Below are positions 19,645 to 21,567 of a stretch of 21,567 nucleotides of DNA, one piece after another. Location of the stretch: the IMG/VR virus record IMGVR_UViG_3300011113_000226, positions 1 through 21,567 of that record, one strand, 5' to 3'. How positions within the stretch are numbered: the stretch's first letter is position 1; every line of letters begins with the position of its first letter. The stretch is from a virus. The notes below the pieces were generated by a model, which saw nothing but the letters and a program-made list of their open reading frames with translations, did no database searches and was not told where the DNA came from. The position numbers were made by a program, and so were the translations under genes.

Positions 19645-20283
19645 TTAATGATAATTAATTGTTTCTAAACCATTTTTATAATCTTCTATTATACCATTAG
19701 AAATGCGAATAAGAGCATTTTTAAGTCTATAATCAGATTGTTTATCAGCAATTTCTTTTATATATCTAGACTTTTCTAACTGATATTTTTTGTGTGCCTC
19801 AAAAGGATCATCATATATTCCTAAATAAAAAACTTTCCCTTCTTTACTAAGATAAGAATGAAATCCTTTACTACTTTTACAATAGTACACACCCAAAGGA
19901 TACTTACCTCGCTTTTTGTCACATTTTGTCAATAATAAATTTATATAACTTGGAACAAAGACACATTTATCTGGTGCATACACTTTATTTCCAGGATATA
20001 AAATGTCTTTATCTAAATGTTTATCCTCCCAATCTTGCTTTTCCATCCATAGTTTAAAATTAGAAAAATATTTCCACTCATCGCAGACAGAACAACCAAT
20101 ATAAGCAGGATGTCTTTTTAATGAATTTTTAGAATAGCATCTTGTTATTAATGCCTCCCATTTCTTGTAATAGGGACAACTTTTTCTTTTTCCATTTATA
20201 AGTGGTTTTATAACATAATCAGCATCATTTACACCAAATCCACAAATTAATCTTCTTTGCGATTTACTTGCCACTATACTCAT
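19645..20283 (-). CDS. HNH-like homing endonuclease with AP2 DNA-binding domain
   Basis: A 212-residue protein of a type widespread in phages. Residues about 36-118 hold the nuclease-like part: CPYYKKWEALITRCYSKNSL, GCSVCDEWKYFSNFKLWM, then HLDKDILYPGNKVYAPDKCV and FVPSYINLLL, resembling HNH-fold proteins where the second half carries an Asn helix. Residues about 126-175 (LGVYYCKSSKGFHSYLSKEG, VFYLGIYDDPFEAHKKYQLE) form an AP2-type DNA-binding domain. It lies just upstream of glutaredoxin (16-base gap) and just downstream of the candidate small RNA terminator. AT-rich composition fits recent insertion. A TATAAATG sequence lies only 4 bases before the ATG, too near to be a useful promoter. Confidence 0.78.
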   Translation of the reverse strand: MSIVASKSQRRLICGFGVNDADYVIKPLINGKRKSCPYYKKWEALITRCYSKNSLKRHPAYIGCSVCDEWKYFSNFKLWMEKQDWEDKHLDKDILYPGNKVYAPDKCVFVPSYINLLLTKCDKKRGKYPLGVYYCKSSKGFHSYLSKEGKVFYLGIYDDPFEAHKKYQLEKSRYIKEIADKQSDYRLKNALIRISNGIIEDYKNGLETINYH

Positions 20284-20307
20284 AACATTTATAGTAATTT
20301 ATAATAG

Positions 20308-20334
20308 AAAAAAGGAGGGTATAAAACCCCCCTC
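20308..20334 (-). terminator. Intrinsic terminator of the candidate small RNA
   Basis: On the minus strand GAGGG pairs with CCCTC around a 9-11-base loop, followed by C and six T residues. It lies upstream of the AP2 endonuclease and ends any transcript from the promoter at 20415-20443 or from the 131-residue gene. Confidence 0.8.
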
Positions 20335-20408
20335 AGTAACCACCAACTCACCTCTTCACACCACCGAAGAGGGTCTTTCATTCTCAAAGATACAAAGATT
20401 TGAAAGAC
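20308..20408 (-). ncRNA. Candidate small RNA, about 100 nt
   Basis: The stretch has no open frame of note. A perfect promoter (20415-20443) predicts a start at about 20408, which is also the first base of a hairpin whose 8-base stem is GTCTTTCA/TGAAAGAC (20401-20408 with 20373-20380). A second hairpin follows without a gap: CCTCTTC/GAAGAGG (20366-20372 with 20351-20357), with the loop GGTGGTGT. Next comes a short unpaired linker that also contains GGTGGT, then the terminator. Promoter, start, structure and end thus agree on one RNA. Its targets are unknown; the repeated GGUGGU could pair with an ACCACC-type target. No RNA family is recognised. Confidence 0.6.
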
Positions 20409-20414
20409 TTGATT

Positions 20415-20443
20415 ATTATAAAGGATTTTGAGTCAGGTGTCAA
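20415..20443 (-). promoter_or_regulatory. Perfect sigma70-type promoter for the candidate small RNA
   Basis: The minus strand has TTGACA (20438-20443), exactly 17 bases, then TATAAT (20415-20420). It begins one base after the stop codon of the 131-residue gene. The next gene is 125 bases away behind a terminator. Confidence 0.8.
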
Positions 20444-20444
20444 G

Positions 20445-20840
20445 TCAGAGTGCGTGAAGTGCTGTGGTCGCTTCAGCAAGTTTTGCGGTTGCAGCAGATT
20501 CCTTTGCTCCTGCAGTGGCATCATCACCATCTTGTCTTGCCTGCTGTGCTTCACCAGAGAGAACTGATGCCTCAAAATAAGGAGTGGCAACTGATTGATA
20601 CTCTGCTTCGGTCAAAACCTGAACGGAGTTCTTTCCACAAGGACTCGCAACTGTTGATACTGCAGTTGAATCTGGGAGTTCTGCAAGGCAAACATCAACT
20701 CCCTCTGCATCGCTCAACCAAACTTTTACATCAAGTCCTGCATACTCTTTCCAGGGATGTCTCTTATACTGTGGTTCTGTTGTTTCGCAACAAAAAACAT
20801 CGTTGCTATCATCAACATAGTAGTGTTTGATATATTGCAT
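20445..20840 (-). CDS. Unknown 131-residue protein
   Basis: The N-terminal half (MQYIKHYYVDDSNDVFCCET; KEYAGLDVKVWLSDAEGVDV) looks like a compact alpha/beta domain, and the last 50 residues (ASVLSGEAQQARQDGDDATA to TALHAL) are alanine-rich and helical, probably a coil. The three cysteines before the middle and one CGK motif show no metal-site pattern. The ATG at 20840 has no clear ribosome-binding site but a late-type CATAAATA box lies 23 bases upstream. Proteins of this pattern occur in cyanophages as hypothetical; I know no function. Confidence 0.7.
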   Translation of the reverse strand: MQYIKHYYVDDSNDVFCCETTEPQYKRHPWKEYAGLDVKVWLSDAEGVDVCLAELPDSTAVSTVASPCGKNSVQVLTEAEYQSVATPYFEASVLSGEAQQARQDGDDATAGAKESAATAKLAEATTALHAL

Positions 20841-20858
20841 TGTAAGTTAAAAAAATCT

Positions 20859-21524
20859 TTAGTTATTTATGAGAATCCCATACTTTTGGGATAGTTCTCG
20901 ATTTTGATCTTCCATTGTAGGAAATCCTTTAACCTTAGCCCAACAAACAATTGAATATCTTTTACCTCTTGTTACTGGTTCGACTCCGTGCTTATAATGA
21001 TGATTTGATGGGAAGCAAACCAACATACCTGGTTCGGGACGAACTCTTACTTTAAGATCTGGAAAAATAAAATCACCACCTTCAAAGTCGTCATTTAAAT
21101 AAAAGACCATTGACAGATCTCGTTCGGTTGATTTCTTCCAGATTAATTCACCATCTGGAGTTTGCCATAAAGACTCACCATCAATATGAGGACAGTAATG
21201 ACCTCCAATACTGTAAGATAAAATTTGAGGAATCTCACTTTCAGAAATCTCAACACCATAAAAAGGATTCACAACTTCTTTGACGACATTATGCATCAAC
21301 TCAATAATCTTTGGTTGAATTGGACCCATATTAATGTGCTGTGTATCACGAATCGTCTTATCAACTCTCCATTCTTTACCACCAGTTTCATTTGACTTGT
21401 GTGGATCAAAGACTGCAAGATCAGTTGATGATGAAGATTTGATGTGTTGGACTATTTCTTGAACCCCGTGTTCGTTTATTACATTCGGTCTTATCAAAAT
21501 ATAAGACAAAGGATTTTCAATCAT
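20859..21524 (-). CDS. 2-oxoglutarate/Fe(II)-dependent oxygenase, prolyl-hydroxylase-like
   Basis: A 221-residue protein of the 2OG-Fe(II) oxygenase superfamily, prolyl 4-hydroxylase branch. Iron ligands are H113-x-D115 in HYCPHIDGE and H179 in YKHGVEPV, with R189 (GKRYSIVCW) ten residues later to bind 2-oxoglutarate. The core double-stranded helix is clear: DLSMVFYLNDDFEGGDFIFP, then VRPEPGMLVCFPSNHHYKHG. T4-like cyanophages usually encode several such enzymes; their substrates are unknown (protein, nucleobase or metabolite). The ATG at 21524 lacks a good ribosome-binding site. A TATAAT at 21549-21554 may be its -10 box, with the -35 box beyond the window edge. Confidence 0.87.
   Translation of the reverse strand: MIENPLSYILIRPNVINEHGVQEIVQHIKSSSSTDLAVFDPHKSNETGGKEWRVDKTIRDTQHINMGPIQPKIIELMHNVVKEVVNPFYGVEISESEIPQILSYSIGGHYCPHIDGESLWQTPDGELIWKKSTERDLSMVFYLNDDFEGGDFIFPDLKVRVRPEPGMLVCFPSNHHYKHGVEPVTRGKRYSIVCWAKVKGFPTMEDQNRELSQKYGILINN
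20864..20871 (-). promoter_or_regulatory. Late-type promoter box for the 131-residue gene
   Basis: The minus strand reads CATAAATA, one base from TATAAATA, 23 bases before the ATG at 20840. It overlaps the last codons of the 2OG oxygenase gene. Confidence 0.45.
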
Positions 21525-21548
21525 AATTTAAAATGATTACACTGAATA

Positions 21549-21554
21549 ATTATA
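21549..21554 (-). promoter_or_regulatory. Possible -10 box of the 2OG oxygenase promoter (cut by the window edge)
   Basis: The minus strand reads TATAAT 25 bases before the ATG at 21524. The -35 region would lie about five bases beyond the end of the window, so the promoter cannot be confirmed. Confidence 0.35.
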
Positions 21555-21567
21555 CAATAACTGGAGC

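Noticed and set aside
20450-20830. 126-codon plus-strand frame
   Set aside because: Mirrors the 131-residue minus-strand gene; rich in Leu/Gln/His as expected of an antisense shadow.

Overview
The window comes from a T4-like cyanophage, a marine contractile-tailed phage of Synechococcus or Prochlorococcus. The evidence is a T4-type core (gp4, gp5, gp26, gp27-like, gp48, gp51, gp53, gp54-like, gp32, gp33, gp59) together with genes typical of cyanophages or cyanobacteria: PhoH, ThyX, a DUF1825 protein, a DUF4278-like peptide and a 2OG-Fe(II) oxygenase. The DNA is AT-rich and densely packed. Genes abut or overlap by 1-14 bases, and no gene-free stretch exceeds about 175 bases. I saw no tRNA, rRNA, IS element or CRISPR array.

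Layout. (1) 1-6645, minus strand: tail and baseplate hub cluster, in transcription order gp54-like, gp26, gp51, a membrane-active or tape-measure-like protein, a double cell-wall hydrolase, gp27-like hub, and gp5 (cut by the window edge). (2) 6723-9509, plus strand: a homing-endonuclease-like gene, then gp4, a conserved unknown, gp48 and gp53. The two structural clusters diverge from a compact late promoter pair at 6678-6694. (3) 9498-10848, minus: a Mom-like DNA modification gene, overlapping gp53 tail-to-tail, and a GIY-YIG endonuclease. (4) 10953-16736, minus: a replication, recombination and late-transcription block in transcription order of two small genes, ThyX, HNH endonuclease, FmdB-like protein, PhoH, RecB-like exonuclease, gp33, HNH endonuclease, gp59, DUF1825 and gp32. 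(5) 16802-19628, minus: small accessory genes, several translationally coupled, and a glutaredoxin. (6) 19645-21524, minus: an HNH/AP2 endonuclease, a candidate small RNA, a conserved unknown and a 2OG oxygenase.

Regulation. Two signal types can be read directly. T4-type late boxes (TATAAATA and close variants) stand in front of structural genes and endonuclease genes. Bacterial sigma70-type promoters precede other genes; two match TTGACA-N17-TATAAT exactly (10118-10146 and 20415-20443). Several promoters lie inside or against intrinsic terminators.

Most notable are: a candidate ~100-nt small RNA (20308-20408) with a perfect promoter, two hairpins and an intrinsic terminator; the Mom-like gene, whose perfect promoter reads at once into a terminator-like hairpin ending at its start codon; and five homing-endonuclease-type genes in 14 kb, three with their own exact TATAAATA box. 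All functional calls were made by eye from sequence, without database searches.
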